Shown piece by piece: positions 31,264 through 41,144 of a DNA stretch of 64,000 bases (the stretch's first letter is position 1; each line of letters opens with the position of its first letter). The stretch is from positions 509,001-573,000 of the forward strand of contig OZ025650.1 of assembly GCA_964019335.1 (NCBI GenBank), given 5' to 3'. The DNA comes from Diplonema japonicum. Its lineage: Eukaryota; Euglenozoa; Diplonemea; Diplonemida; Diplonemidae. The notes under the pieces are model-generated. The model made no database searches. It was not told the DNA's origin and was given only the letters and a program-made list of their open reading frames with translations. Made by a program: the position numbers and the translations under genes.

Positions 31264-33264
31264 TCACGCGTACGCCTCTCGCATGGCCTGCCTGGTAATA
31301 AGGTGCCGGACCAACGTCTCCCATTTCTTTATCAACGCACCTGACTTCTTTTCTCTCGCTGTCACTTTGTGTTTCATCTCGTTGTCGAAGACGGCAATTC
31401 GCAAGGCAACCTCGTACTCCTTGGGTACAGCCACACCATCAAAGTTCGGGCGGCTAAAGCCACCTAGCCTGGTGAAGCCAACAAGGGCTTTAGCGTAGGG
31501 TATAAAGTAGTAAGCACACATCTGCGCAACCCTGAAACCCGTGACGTGGGCAAGATTCTTTGGTAGCGGTCCGTCGACTAGTGACACGGTGCCGTCTGTA
31601 CGGGTGTCGCTGCTTATTCTCCCGTCTTTTGTTTCGACTTCCGCTTCATACACCTCAGTTTGCCACCACCCAAAAATATCTTTCATTTTCTTCCCCCCAG
31701 ACTCCGTTGTTTTCTGCCATCCAGTGACCTGCACCCTGCGCACACCTCTCTCGTTCCTTTTCACCTGTCGCCCCATTCTCCTCCATGCATCCCTCCCCCG
31801 CAACTTCGTCACATCTTCCCTCACGTAGATCTCATACTGGTGCTCCTTTTTGAAGGGGACGGCATCCGGGTGGAGGCCTTCCAGCTTTGTCAGAAGAGTC
31901 TTTGCACAGAATAGATTATGCTTGACAAGATCCTTGTGGAACCCCGTAGGAGGCTTCTTGTACTTCATTCTCCTGATAAGTTCTTTTTCTACCTCGACGT
32001 GTGCTGGCGTCACACTGTCATTAATCTTTTTGAGGGTTTGGGCAAGCCAGAGTCGTTCGGGGTGCACGTGCGATTCACCGTCAGAGCCGTCGTCGACTTG
32101 ATGTCGTTCCCACATGCCCTCGTCAGCTTCTTTTGGTATGTCGATGGTTTCGAGGCGCTTTGTAAGAGTAATATTGTAGTCAAACGCGTACTTCGGGGTC
32201 ACATCCAGCACATGTCCGTCAAGATAGGTGAATACATAGCTGTACCCCGAAACAGAACTGGGTGTGTCCACACCCATCCAGTACCCTTCGGGGGACAGCA
32301 CCTCGCACCACGACTTTATTTCAAGGAAATGCTGCACGGGTCTCTTGGCGTAATATGCGGTTTCTTCGTCAGCTGCTTTGTTTACCGCTTTCACCGGGTT
32401 TCTCGGTGTGTGCCCCAGGAAGTCCGGGTCCCACGGTGTGCTGGCTGTCGCGTCCGCTTCGTTTTCAACGTCCTTCGTTTTTTCCTCCGCATCAAGCATG
32501 GCGTCAACCGACACCTCGATGTACTCATTCTCGTCTTCAGAACTCTCGAAGCTGAACAAGTCGGATTCCGCATCTTTCGCCTTTTTCGCTTTGCGAGCAC
32601 GCTTCTTTCTTTCTTTCTTCACCACGGTTTTCTTGTCGGGAGTGGGCGCATATGTTGGCTGCTCTGGCTTGCCAAGGATGGCCCTGTCAGCTGCCGCGTC
32701 AAGATAGCGCCCGACTTTACGAAGGCTGCTTGTCCACGACGTGTCCATGGACACACCAACGACAGGGCGCACTATGTAGCCTGCACTGTGCAAGATAACA
32801 TGCACCTCACGTTGGTCAGCTTTATGGAATTCGCTTTGCAGCTTCTTAGCGAAGGCGTCCTTCACAGCAACTTTAACACGCTTGGATTGTGGAAGTTCAT
32901 TAACTGAGAATGCCGTGACGGGGGGAAGTGTCGGGAGGTGGTGAGGGTGAGAAGGGAGCTTTACCACAGAGGGGTTCACATGCTTGCACTGCCATTTCTC
33001 AGACAAGGAACGTAAATAGGATAAACAGCACAGCAGATAAAAACAGTGCTCGTTCCTTGCCTGAGTCAACAAAGTGCGCCGGAGTTCAGACCTCCTCCAC
33101 TTAGCCACTCTTCTTGCAGCTGTTATCGACGGCAGCCCTTTTTGTTTCTTCTTTTTGTCAGGGACATCAAGGTCTCGTTCACTGTCACTGTCCCCATACT
33201 CGTCACTGTTGTCGATCACAATAGTCAATTCCTCGCCAACCTCCTCCCATTCTTCGTCGGACAT
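31264..33264 (-). CDS. XPC: XPC/Rad4 DNA damage recognition protein
   Basis: Nuclear factor that finds helix-distorting lesions and starts global nucleotide excision repair. 666 residues. An acidic N-terminus is followed by a basic region, the transglutaminase-like remnant (HFLEIKSWCEVLSPEGYWMG then VD, near 312-335), and three BHD domains: BHD1 about 430-480 (FHKDLVKHNLFCAKTLL), BHD2 about 485-540 (REDVTKLRGRDAWRRMGR, IFGWWQTEVYE), BHD3 about 570-640 (GFTRLGGFSRPNFDGVAV). Shorter than the human protein (about 940). The ATG at 33264 is preferred to one at 33279 because the likely acceptor CACCACAG falls between them. Confidence 0.92.
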   Translation of the reverse strand: MSDEEWEEVGEELTIVIDNSDEYGDSDSERDLDVPDKKKKQKGLPSITAARRVAKWRRSELRRTLLTQARNEHCFYLLCCLSYLRSLSEKWQCKHVNPSVVKLPSHPHHLPTLPPVTAFSVNELPQSKRVKVAVKDAFAKKLQSEFHKADQREVHVILHSAGYIVRPVVGVSMDTSWTSSLRKVGRYLDAAADRAILGKPEQPTYAPTPDKKTVVKKERKKRARKAKKAKDAESDLFSFESSEDENEYIEVSVDAMLDAEEKTKDVENEADATASTPWDPDFLGHTPRNPVKAVNKAADEETAYYAKRPVQHFLEIKSWCEVLSPEGYWMGVDTPSSVSGYSYVFTYLDGHVLDVTPKYAFDYNITLTKRLETIDIPKEADEGMWERHQVDDGSDGESHVHPERLWLAQTLKKINDSVTPAHVEVEKELIRRMKYKKPPTGFHKDLVKHNLFCAKTLLTKLEGLHPDAVPFKKEHQYEIYVREDVTKLRGRDAWRRMGRQVKRNERGVRRVQVTGWQKTTESGGKKMKDIFGWWQTEVYEAEVETKDGRISSDTRTDGTVSLVDGPLPKNLAHVTGFRVAQMCAYYFIPYAKALVGFTRLGGFSRPNFDGVAVPKEYEVALRIAVFDNEMKHKVTAREKKSGALIKKWETLVRHLITRQAMREAYA

Positions 33265-33410
33265 TGCCCTGTGGTGCATGATAATGACAGCATGAAAAAC
33301 GGAAAATTATTCTGTCAAAGCCGCAGCTCTTCTGCGGTTGTGTCGGAAAACATTCCAAAGAGAAAATTTGCATGGAACAACTTTGCCAAGTACATGTTGT
33401 ACGCAGGCCA

Positions 33411-34760
33411 TTAGGATCTATTCGAAAAGAGGCTAGGCGCAGAAAATTGGTAGTTTGGCATTTTGGGTTTCGATGAACCAAAGAAACGGAAAACGGCAGC
33501 ATCATGAACAGGGTGTGTGGTGTGCATCACTAAAGAGAGAGCCTTCCTGCGCTCTGCGTCACTCAAATCGGCTTGGGTACGCACCTTGCGTGTAGCCTTG
33601 ATAAACGACGTAAAGAGCAATGCCATTCGTGAGTACCGCAGCCTTAGCCTGTGCAACTGCGCATTCTCCAGATTCGAAGCTGAGGTAGCAAGCATGTCGA
33701 CGTCTTGCGAATAACTGCAGGATGCCTCACTCTTCCGTGCCTTGTCCCATCGCGTGCAGTTCCTGCGCAACTCTGCCTTCCGGCCCTTCAGCCTTATGTG
33801 AACACACCCATCGGGCAAGTCGCCGTCGTAGGCGCTGTCCGGCATTCCGATGATATTGCACGCGTAGCATGGTTGGTAGGTGTCAGATAGCTCTATAACT
33901 TTGCGCAGCTCCTGCGGGAGTAGTTCCGCCACCATCCTCACCGTGCTCTTCACAAGGCAGGTATCGTCTGAGGTAATGATGACCTGGTCGCCAGACGCCA
34001 CATGGAACACTAGCAATCGGAACGCCTCAGAGGAGCTTCCGATAGAAAGGTACTCACGTAGCTTGTGGAGGGACATGCTCTGTTGGGCTGCCGAGGAGGG
34101 GACGCTGAACGCGTGATACGAAAGTTTTAAGGAGAGGCGTGTGAGAGACGTGTGGAAGCACCACACAAGGCGTGCATGGATGTCGCGGAGGAGGTTGGGT
34201 TGTTCAAGCAGCTCAGAAAGAGTACGGAGCTCTGTGGTCTTCCTCTGCTTCTTGAAGTCGGTGAAGCCAGACACAACATGGTCAGCGTGGATGTGCGCAA
34301 GTTTCCGACGACGAGTCTCTTTTTGGAAGGTTTGCTTCGCTAGGTGCTTCAGACCAGCGGCAATGTCACAAAATACAGCACCTACAAAGCTAACATGCGC
34401 CAGGAGAGGCTGCACCTCGGGCCATGTGCTCATCAAGGCGAACGTTCTGTGCAAGCCACGGGCATCACGATCAAGAACCTGGAATATGTATGCCAAGGTT
34501 CCCACCTTACCTTTGCCCCCGAACACCATCTTTCCTTCCCTTCCGGGGCCGACATGCTCTGCACTAAGTGCCCTCAGGCACACGCTTCTGACAACAGGTA
34601 CAAGTCCTGCTTTTACTGTTCTGCCTGACGCATATCGTGTCTCCTCTACCTCAGTAGTGTACCATGCGTTACCGTCATCCCTGCCCTCCTGTTCGGAGCA
34701 GCTCAGGACAAGTTTCGGTCCGTCTTTCTCGCTAAATGTTGCTAGCAGCAATGCATTCAT
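33411..34760 (-). CDS. FLCN: Folliculin homologue (FLCN)
   Basis: 449 residues, single exon. Residues 1-30 (MNALLLATFSEKDGPKLVLS) match the longin start of folliculin, and residues 56-110 (VRSVCLRALSAEHVGPGREG then FGG...GTLAYIFQVLDRDARGLH) match the most conserved folliculin block with its PGREG turn. The C-terminal half should be the DENN module but is diverged. In animals and fungi FLCN with FNIP/Lst4 is a GAP for RagC/D in amino-acid signalling to TOR at the lysosome, so the same role is inferred. No partner gene is in the window. The start has acceptor AAGGTTAG immediately before the ATG. Confidence 0.85.
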   Translation of the reverse strand: MNALLLATFSEKDGPKLVLSCSEQEGRDDGNAWYTTEVEETRYASGRTVKAGLVPVVRSVCLRALSAEHVGPGREGKMVFGGKGKVGTLAYIFQVLDRDARGLHRTFALMSTWPEVQPLLAHVSFVGAVFCDIAAGLKHLAKQTFQKETRRRKLAHIHADHVVSGFTDFKKQRKTTELRTLSELLEQPNLLRDIHARLVWCFHTSLTRLSLKLSYHAFSVPSSAAQQSMSLHKLREYLSIGSSSEAFRLLVFHVASGDQVIITSDDTCLVKSTVRMVAELLPQELRKVIELSDTYQPCYACNIIGMPDSAYDGDLPDGCVHIRLKGRKAELRRNCTRWDKARKSEASCSYSQDVDMLATSASNLENAQLHRLRLRYSRMALLFTSFIKATRKVRTQADLSDAERRKALSLVMHTTHPVHDAAVFRFFGSSKPKMPNYQFSAPSLFSNRS

Positions 34761-34908
34761 CTAACCTTGGTGTTGTTTATGGAACGGGTTATAAAGATTA
34801 AAAAAAAAAAACAAAAGGGCTAGCAAATCAATTTTCTGATGCATTATTATCATATTTACATGCAGCAAGAGGGGAATACGAAAAGGTGTACCGGCACTAA
34901 TCTCAAGA

Positions 34909-37369
34909 TTACGATGCCTTCGCTTTGACGTATTTTATTGCAACTGCCACGTAAGTGGAGTACGATTCAAGAGCTACTTCATCGTCTTCTGAAAATGCGA
35001 TCAAATCATTGCCGTCGTTGATGCAGCGGTTTTGTGCCTAAGTGATTGCAAATAAATTGTGTTGCATACCTCAACCACACCAAGTAACTGGCCCGTTACT
35101 GTTTCTTTGATGGGGATACACAATACGTTCTTCACGGAGACATTGGTGATCGAGAATGCAGCCTGTGCTACAGAAGTGTTTTTAATGTTCAACATTTCGC
35201 CAACGACAGCGACATGCCCAGCTACTCCTTCACCTAAAGGTACTGTTATGACAGTGCCATCTGCTGTGGAGGTGTACAGCATTGCCCGTGTCTCATTCAT
35301 AAGGTACAACGTGGCGTTGCTACACTGCACAAAACTGCGTGCGCCAATCGCGACAGCTCTGAAAATCTACAATATGGTGCATGGTGTGTTTCTTCACATA
35401 CCTCTTCAACCCTCACCGCAGCATTGAGCTCTCTTGACACCTCATTCAGCACCCGTGCTCTACTCTCAAGCTCCTGTATACGTTCTGTTTGTTGTCCAAA
35501 CATGAGATGGATGCCCGCTTGTCCTCCCAACAATGACAACAATGCTATATCCTGCTCGTCAAACCTGCCACTGAGCTTGTTGATAGCCTGAATCACAGCA
35601 AGAACACGATTCCCTTGCTTCACAGGGCAGCACAACAAGTTCTTGGTCCTGTACCCTGTGGCTATGTCGACAACTTTGTTGAAGCGCGGGTCTTCATAGG
35701 CGTCCTGGATCGTCAGAATTTCACCTTTGCAGGCAGACCACCCTGCTACACCTTTGTTGATTGGCATTCTGATCTTCTGCCCGTTGGCGTTTACATTGTG
35801 AAAAGACCACAATTGCTCGTTCTCTTCATCGACCATGAATAATGTGGCACGGTCACAGTGTATCAACTTTCTCACCGCATTCACAACAAGCTCCACAGCA
35901 TTCTCGAGATTGAGCTCGCTCGACAGCTCCGACACACAGGTGATGACACATGCAAGGTTTTGCGTGAAAGCTTCTTTGGACTGCATGTTCTCCAACTGCG
36001 TTACCGCTTCAGACTTGCCTAGTTCTTTCTTGGGTATCTCAGAAAGCCGGCGACTGTTTTTCGTGATCAACAGGTACGTGTTGCACATGCCCTTTCCCTT
36101 TACAAACACATCCGTCATAAGATCGAACTCATTGTTATATTTCTCCTCTAAGTGGTGAGCAACTTGCTCGGTGCAGTTTATCCTGTTCGTTTTAGATAAA
36201 GACTCCATCCTGCTGGCCATGTTCACCGTGTCACCCCAGAAATCATAAATGGGCTTCGTGGCACCTAGCACACCAGAGACAGCCTCTCCCGAGGCAATAC
36301 CAAACCTTACATTCACTCGCTCGTTTATTTTTAACTCGGGCAGGCTGGTGTCATGCAATGTCTCAACGACATCGACGCACCAGTCGATCATGAGCTTGAT
36401 GTGGTCGGTATATTGCTGCCTAAACCCACTCACGGCCATGTAACAGTCACCAATGGTCTTCACTTTCATTATTCTGTGCTTGTCAGCAAGATTATCAAAC
36501 AGAATGAACAGCTTGTTGAGGCCAAGCACAAGGTTCGAATAATGTAAGTGCGCCGTCATTTTCGTGAAGCCAACCAAATCCGTGAAAGAAAATGTCAAAG
36601 AATTGTGTTTTACAGCAATGCATTGGGTCCCATGGTGTATGTCCATAACCACATCTTGGGGGATCAATGAGTAGAGGATGCCTTCGTTCGCTGTTGCTAG
36701 CTTAAGCTCGCTCCGAAGCAACATGTAACATGCAAACATGACAATAAGGTTCAAAGCAGCACAGGCAACTGTGATGTAGCCCAGAGTAGTCGCATCGATA
36801 ATGGGTAGTATTAACTGAGGGACACAAAAGAGAGACGCAATCAGGTACTTTAAAGTACGGGAGTTTTTTCGACTGGATACGGTGCCAGGTTGTGAGAAAG
36901 CATTGTCAACTTTTTTGGGGCTGGATGAACCATCTTTTAATGATTCGCTCCTCACCAACAAATTATAGTTCGGAGATGTGGGGATATTTAGCTGAGGCGA
37001 AGTTGATGCATCGGGTGGGTCTTCAAAGGGAACGACCAGTTGTGCCTTGTTATTGGTGCTCGTAGTGCTTTCTATGATACTTGGTAACGTGGCTGTCGAC
37101 TGTTTCGGCGTGATTCGCCTGCTAGCTAGTCGCATGCTTATCTGCCGTTCTTCCTCGTCACTAGTGATCCGACACCGAGCCATTGCACCCTCTACTTCTT
37201 CGGCATTCATCTCCTCGTGTGTGCTGTACCGTCTCCTCTTCTCAAGCTCTCTCTCCCGAAGCTCATACATCCACTCATCTGTTTGCATAGCGTCTTCGGG
37301 TTTTGGTTCTGCGTAGCACAGCTTATCCATCTCCTCCGCATCCCCATCCATCTCAGTAAGGAACTCCAT
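34909..37369 (-). CDS. Class III adenylate cyclase with two GAF domains (3 exons)
   Basis: 797 residues. The N-terminal 170 residues are disordered. Two adjacent membrane spans follow (about 173-191 and 197-217). The catalytic domain has both metal aspartates, Asp264 (FTDLVGFT) and Asp308 (TIGDCY). The base-selecting residues are Lys304 and Asp376 (IYDFWGD), as in adenylate rather than guanylate cyclases. Asn383 and Arg387 of the transition-state pair are in TVNMASRM. Two GAF domains (about 455-610 and 640-780) follow, likely binding a cyclic nucleotide or other small ligand. Introns of 35 nt (35367-35401) and 32 nt (35038-35069), both phase 0; splicing restores GVVEAQNR and the GAF helix FSEDDEVALESYSTYV. 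Differs from trypanosomatid receptor cyclases. A four-codon upstream frame ends at the TAG abutting the ATG. Confidence 0.92.
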
Positions 37370-37492
37370 CTATTCAACGCACATCGTATCTGTGGTGGGT
37401 TGGCGGGTTGACGAAAAGGGTGAAAATAAAGGAAGCTTTGGAGGATCTCCAAGGCAATGTACTAAACTAACTGCAAGTTCTGCCTCTTAATC

Positions 37493-38918
37493 TCAATCAT
37501 ACTTCCTGCGCTTGTCATGGTCACTCGAAGACGAACGACGACGCTGTGTGTGTGTGTGAAGTGCTATTGTTGCATACCTTTCTCTCGGAGGCGTCTGCCT
37601 TCACGTCATCAAGGATGGCGTCCATTCCGAAGGGGTCCTCTTCTCTGGTGCTCTCGAACTCAATGCTCCTCATGGGGTCCGACTTCCCCTCTTGTTTTCT
37701 GTGTTCTGCGTCGAGTTGTTCACGGTTCGCCTTGAATTGCGATTGCTTCCTATCGTTCTTGCTGAGAAGAGATTTTGTATAAGCGTTTCCCTCACCTTCC
37801 GTGTCCTCCAAGTTGCTGCCCAAGCCCCCGTTCCCCTGGTTGAACAACCTTTGGTCCAAGTAAGAGTCACCTCCGCCACCCCCACTACCTAGGCCGAGAG
37901 CCATCCTTTCACCCACGTCACGCTCTCCATCCTTGTCTCTTGCACCCCCTGATGCTTTGTGTGCTGCAATCCTCCTTTCGTGTTCCCACTTCCTTCTCCT
38001 CTCCTCACGCACTTCGTTTCTTTTCCTCTCCTCATCAACTTCTTCCCATGTCATGTCTTCGTTCTTTCTGGCTTCCTGCAGTTCGCTCCACTGTTCCCTG
38101 GCCTTGATTGCGTTTTCCTTCATCTTCGATTCGCTCTTCTCCTTTGCCTTGAGAGCCTTCTTCTTATTCACGGCTATCCTCTTCTCCACCTGCTCCCTCA
38201 TCGTCGTTTCTGCCGTCGTCATAGCTGTCGAGAACGATGCGAATTTAGGATTGATCTGCGCCTCCTGCAGGCCTCTGCCGTCTGCAGCAAGACGCTTATC
38301 TAAGGGAATGACATAGCCCTTTGGGTTTTTCCAGTTTGAGATGCACGGCGGGACTTTCCATTCCTGCATGTCCTCCATCTTGAGCTTTCTCTGAGGAGAG
38401 TGGAGTACAGGTGCTGGGGGAGAAGGAGGCCCCCCAGGCACTCTCTGCACACGAAACTTTGATGGCTCCAGAGGGTCCTTTTGTTGCTCAACCATCTTTA
38501 CCATTCTCCCCTGTACTTTTTCGCCGCCGCCCACTGTCTCACTGGGATTGTACCTGAAGTACGTTGCTCCGTTGTTCGCCTCTGGACCTTGTGGTGTTAT
38601 GGAAGCAATCTTGCCAGAGATTCTCGCCTCAAGTGCCTTTCTTGCCTTTTCATTAGCATCGTCCAGCTCCTCTTCGCATGGCCTGCTCAAGTCATTGTCC
38701 TCATAGTCTTTTGGAATGAGGTCGCTGAACTTGCTATACACTGTGACGCCTTCCGCGACGCCTTGTTCCGCGACGGCCGTTGATTGAATATTTCCACTGC
38801 TGTCCGTCGTCACTGCCAACGCGTTGCTTTTCCTGTCCGGTCTGCCAATGTCCAAAGGATACTGCAGCTCGTGTATTTCAGGAAAGGCGCCCCCGTCCCC
38901 ATGATTAAACCCCACCAT
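37493..38918 (-). CDS. SNW1: SKIP/SNW1/Prp45 splicing and transcription co-factor
   Basis: 463 residues. The SNW domain is unmistakable: VPGGPPSPPAPVLHSP, then EWKVPPCISNWKNPKGY and IPLDKRLAADGRGLQ. It is followed by a charged helical region (KKALKAKEKSESKMKE, REERRRKWEHERRIAAH) and a Gly-rich segment. SKIP is a stable component of the activated spliceosome, so its presence fits the many introns here. A 34-nt phase-0 intron (37544-37577, GTATGC...CACACACAG) lies 51 nt from the stop; the last exon encodes an Arg/Ser tail. The ATG at 38918 lies six bases behind CAATCACACAG. Confidence 0.94.
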
Positions 38919-38988
38919 GTTATGCCTGTGTGATTGTGGAGTATCAATAAAACAAAACAAATTCAGATAGGAATGACATGCAAGGTTT

Positions 38989-40470
38989 CTACTTCTTCTT
39001 GGCGATGACCTTCTCGGTGGTCTTGGTGACCTTGCCAAGCATGACGACACCGTTGCCCTCCATGATGGCGACACGGGAGAGACCCTCGCAGTTCTTGAAG
39101 GTGTCGACGACAAGGGGCTGCTGGGGGGCGAAGACGACCTCAGCCATCTCGTTGGCCTTCAGGCAGTGGGGCTCCTCAGCCTTCTTACCGCCGGTCTCCT
39201 TACCCATCTTCCACACCAGCTGGGTCATCCTCACGGCGGACCTACCGGTCCTCACGAAGCACACGGGGGTGTACCCGACCTTGAGCTCACCGGGGTGGTC
39301 CAGGATCTGCACCTGCGCGTTGAAGGTACCGGCCTCCTTCAGGGAGGCGTCCTTCTTGTAGATCATCACGTCACCGGTCCTGGGCATGTTGTCCTTGTTG
39401 AGACCCTTCACGTTCAACCCAACGTTGTCACCAGCCTTGGCGTCCTCGCACCTCTTGTGGTGCATCTCGCAGGTGAAGACCTTACCCACGCACGCGTTGG
39501 CGGCGGTGTGGGTGGGGAGGAAGAGCACTTCCTCACCGGGCTTCACGATACCCTGCTCCACACGACCGGTAATAACATCACCGACACCCTTGATCTGTAT
39601 TTATTTGTGTGTGCGTGCGTGTGCGTGTGTTGTTTATTTTATTTCTATTTTGTTGTTTCATACCTTGTACACACCCGAGACGGGCATCCTCATGGGAGCG
39701 TCGTTCTTCCTCTCAGGCATCCTCACCATCTTGTCAAGAGCGTCAACAAGGGTGTCGATGTGGAGCTTCTCGTCAGCACCGACAAGAACATCCTGACCCT
39801 TCCACCAGTCCATCTTGGTGGACTTCTTCAGAAGGTTGTCACCGATCCAACCCGAGATGGGGAGGACGGGGACGTTCTTCTCAACGAAGTCCTTCTTCCA
39901 ACCGGTCTTCACCAACATGCTCTTCATCTCCTCCTTGATCTCGTTGTACCTCTCCTCCTTGTACTGGGCGACGTCGCAGTCCATCTTGTTGATACCAACG
40001 ATGAGCTGCTTCACACCGAGAAGGTTGATGAGACGGGCGTGCTGCCTGGTCTGCCCCTGGATCTCACCAGCCTTGTGGTTACCCCTCGCGATGGCGGACA
40101 CGAAGTTACCGTCAGCGGGGATCATCAGAAGGGCCACGTCGGCCTGCGAGGCTCCGGTGATCATGTTCTTGATGAAATCCCTGTGCCCGGGGGCGTCGAT
40201 CACGGTGTAGTGCCACTTCTCCGTGAAGAACTCCTTGGTGGTGCAGGCGATCGTCACACCACGCTCACGCTCCTCCTTCTGCCTGTCCATGTAGAAGGCG
40301 AAGGCGAAGGACTGCTTACCGAGACGCTCAGCCTCAGCCTTCAACTTCTCCATCTCACGCTCGGGGATTCCACCAAGCTCGAAGAGGAGACGCCCGGTGG
40401 TCGTCGACTTCCCGGAGTCGACGTGACCGCAGATCACGATCGACAAATGCTGCTTACCGTCGGTGGCCAT
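38989..40470 (-). CDS. EFL: Elongation factor-like GTPase EFL, copy 1
   Basis: Translation GTPase that delivers aminoacyl-tRNA to the ribosome in lineages lacking EF-1alpha. 470 residues. G1 GHVDSGKS, G2/G3 DAPGHRDF, G4 NKMD; the blocks [19 protein letters not shown] and [20 protein letters not shown] mark it as EFL rather than EF-1alpha. Exon 1 is 39664-40470 and exon 2 is 38989-39594. The intron (39595-39663, phase 0) is 69 nt, the longest in the window, with a (GT)n-like stretch. Codon use is extremely C-ending, leaving a 437-codon shadow frame on the plus strand. The leader acceptor CGACAG lies 18 bases before the ATG behind a tetranucleotide tract. Confidence 0.96.
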
Positions 40471-40493
40471 GGTTTATGAGTTGATAGCTGTCG

Positions 40494-40552
40494 GGGGGTG
40501 GGTGGATGGATGGATGGATGGATGGATGGATGGGTGGGTGGGTGGGTGGGTG
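40494..40552. repeat. Tetranucleotide microsatellite (GGAT/GGGT)n, copy 1
   Basis: On the coding strand this reads as about 13 units of CCCA/CCAT ending in CCCCCCGACAG, so it stands where the pyrimidine-rich tract of the trans-splice acceptor should be for EFL. Copy 2 at 44844-44902 has the same unit number. Confidence 0.85.
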
Positions 40553-40617
40553 GTGATGGTTTTCTTTCTTTTTTTTTTTTCCCCCTCCCTTCTCACTCCA
40601 AAAAATTTACTGCAAAT

Positions 40618-40712
40618 AATTTCTTCAGCGTTTATCAAATATCATCCCCAGTTTGCCTGCAAAGCAGTCAAATAAGCTACTCTTATCGTGTTTGGATCAT
40701 CACAAGAATTCA
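40618..40712 (-). ncRNA. Box C/D snoRNA candidate T, copy 1
   Basis: On the minus strand: box C GTGATGA at 40697-40703, a possible inner C' (GATGATA) and box D CTGA at 40625-40628, with a short terminal pairing UUCU/AGAA flanking the boxes. Length about 95 nt. Guide sequences next to D and to an internal CTGG were not matched to rRNA. An identical copy lies at 44968-45062. Confidence 0.6.
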
Positions 40713-40762
40713 AAAGCAAGCCAAAAGAAAACCAAGGCAAAGAGAGTCACCCATCAATGAAA

Positions 40763-40829
40763 GTTCTAGGACAAGAAATGATGAGCTGAAGTAGGTAGCG
40801 AAGCACAGTCACAACTCGAGGCATTGTCC
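40763..40829 (-). ncRNA. Single-hairpin H/ACA-like RNA W, copy 1 (AGA box)
   Basis: The minus strand folds as one hairpin: basal stem GGACAA/UUGUCC, pocket strands UGCCUC and AUCAUUUC, upper stem GAGUUG/CAGCUC, followed one base after the basal stem by AGA. This is the trypanosomatid/Euglena type of pseudouridine guide. A diverged copy at 41443-41510 keeps the pocket unchanged while stem bases change with pairing retained. The pocket fits conserved LSU AAUGAU-U-A-GAGG, predicting pseudouridine at the middle U. The rRNA match is from memory. Confidence 0.75.
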
Positions 40830-40925
40830 AGTGAAAACTATTCCGCAAAGAAAAACAGACGGAAAAAGGGGTTGGAGGTACAGACATAAACAACAATACA
40901 AAGAATCAGATAAGAAACCGAAATA

Positions 40926-40993
40926 CAAAGATTATAACTCACGAAAGTATTCATGTGAAACACGGAACATTGTACTTTTTCATCATCTCTTTG
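40926..40993 (-). ncRNA. Box C/D snoRNA candidate V, copy 1
   Basis: Box C ATGATGA at 40980-40986 is flanked by CAAAGAG, which pairs with UCUUUG at the other end. The D box is weak (GTGA). Inside, UCCGUGUUUCA next to a D'-like ATGA is complementary to LSU UGAAACACGGA over 11 bases. That LSU stretch is conserved across eukaryotes. By the fifth-nucleotide rule the methylated base would be the second A of GAAAC. A near copy is at 45254-45321. Confidence 0.62.
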
Positions 40994-41144
40994 AGGGGTG
41001 GCATTGTGTCTCCTGTCTGATCTTGGAACAGGGAGTATACTGTTGGCAGCATGGGTGACCCCGCCACAGAGCTGTTTGTTCCCTCTTGGAGGGGAAAGCC
41101 TTCAAAAGGAAAAAGCAACGAAAGAAGCCCTAAAAAAGCTGTAA

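Larger units (their letters stand above)
38979..40871. repeat. EFL direct repeat, copy 1 (1,893 bp identical to copy 2)
   Basis: Identical, as far as read by eye, to 43329-45221 at a constant offset of 4,350 bp. It covers the whole EFL gene with intron, its 5' tetranucleotide tract and snoRNA-like elements T and W. Beyond 40871 the likeness continues to about 41245 but with substitutions and indels. Confidence 0.92.

Noticed and set aside
39166-40479. 437-codon plus-strand frame over EFL
   Set aside because: Exact antisense shadow of C-ending codons; repeated identically over EFL copy 2 and similar over the carboxypeptidase; product is low-complexity Val/Gly/Leu/His-rich.
40950-41140. Frame-preserving open stretch shared by the EFL spacers (ending ...KYNVPCFT)
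   Set aside because: Indels happen to be in frame, but substitutions are not synonymous and the end overlaps snoRNA V.
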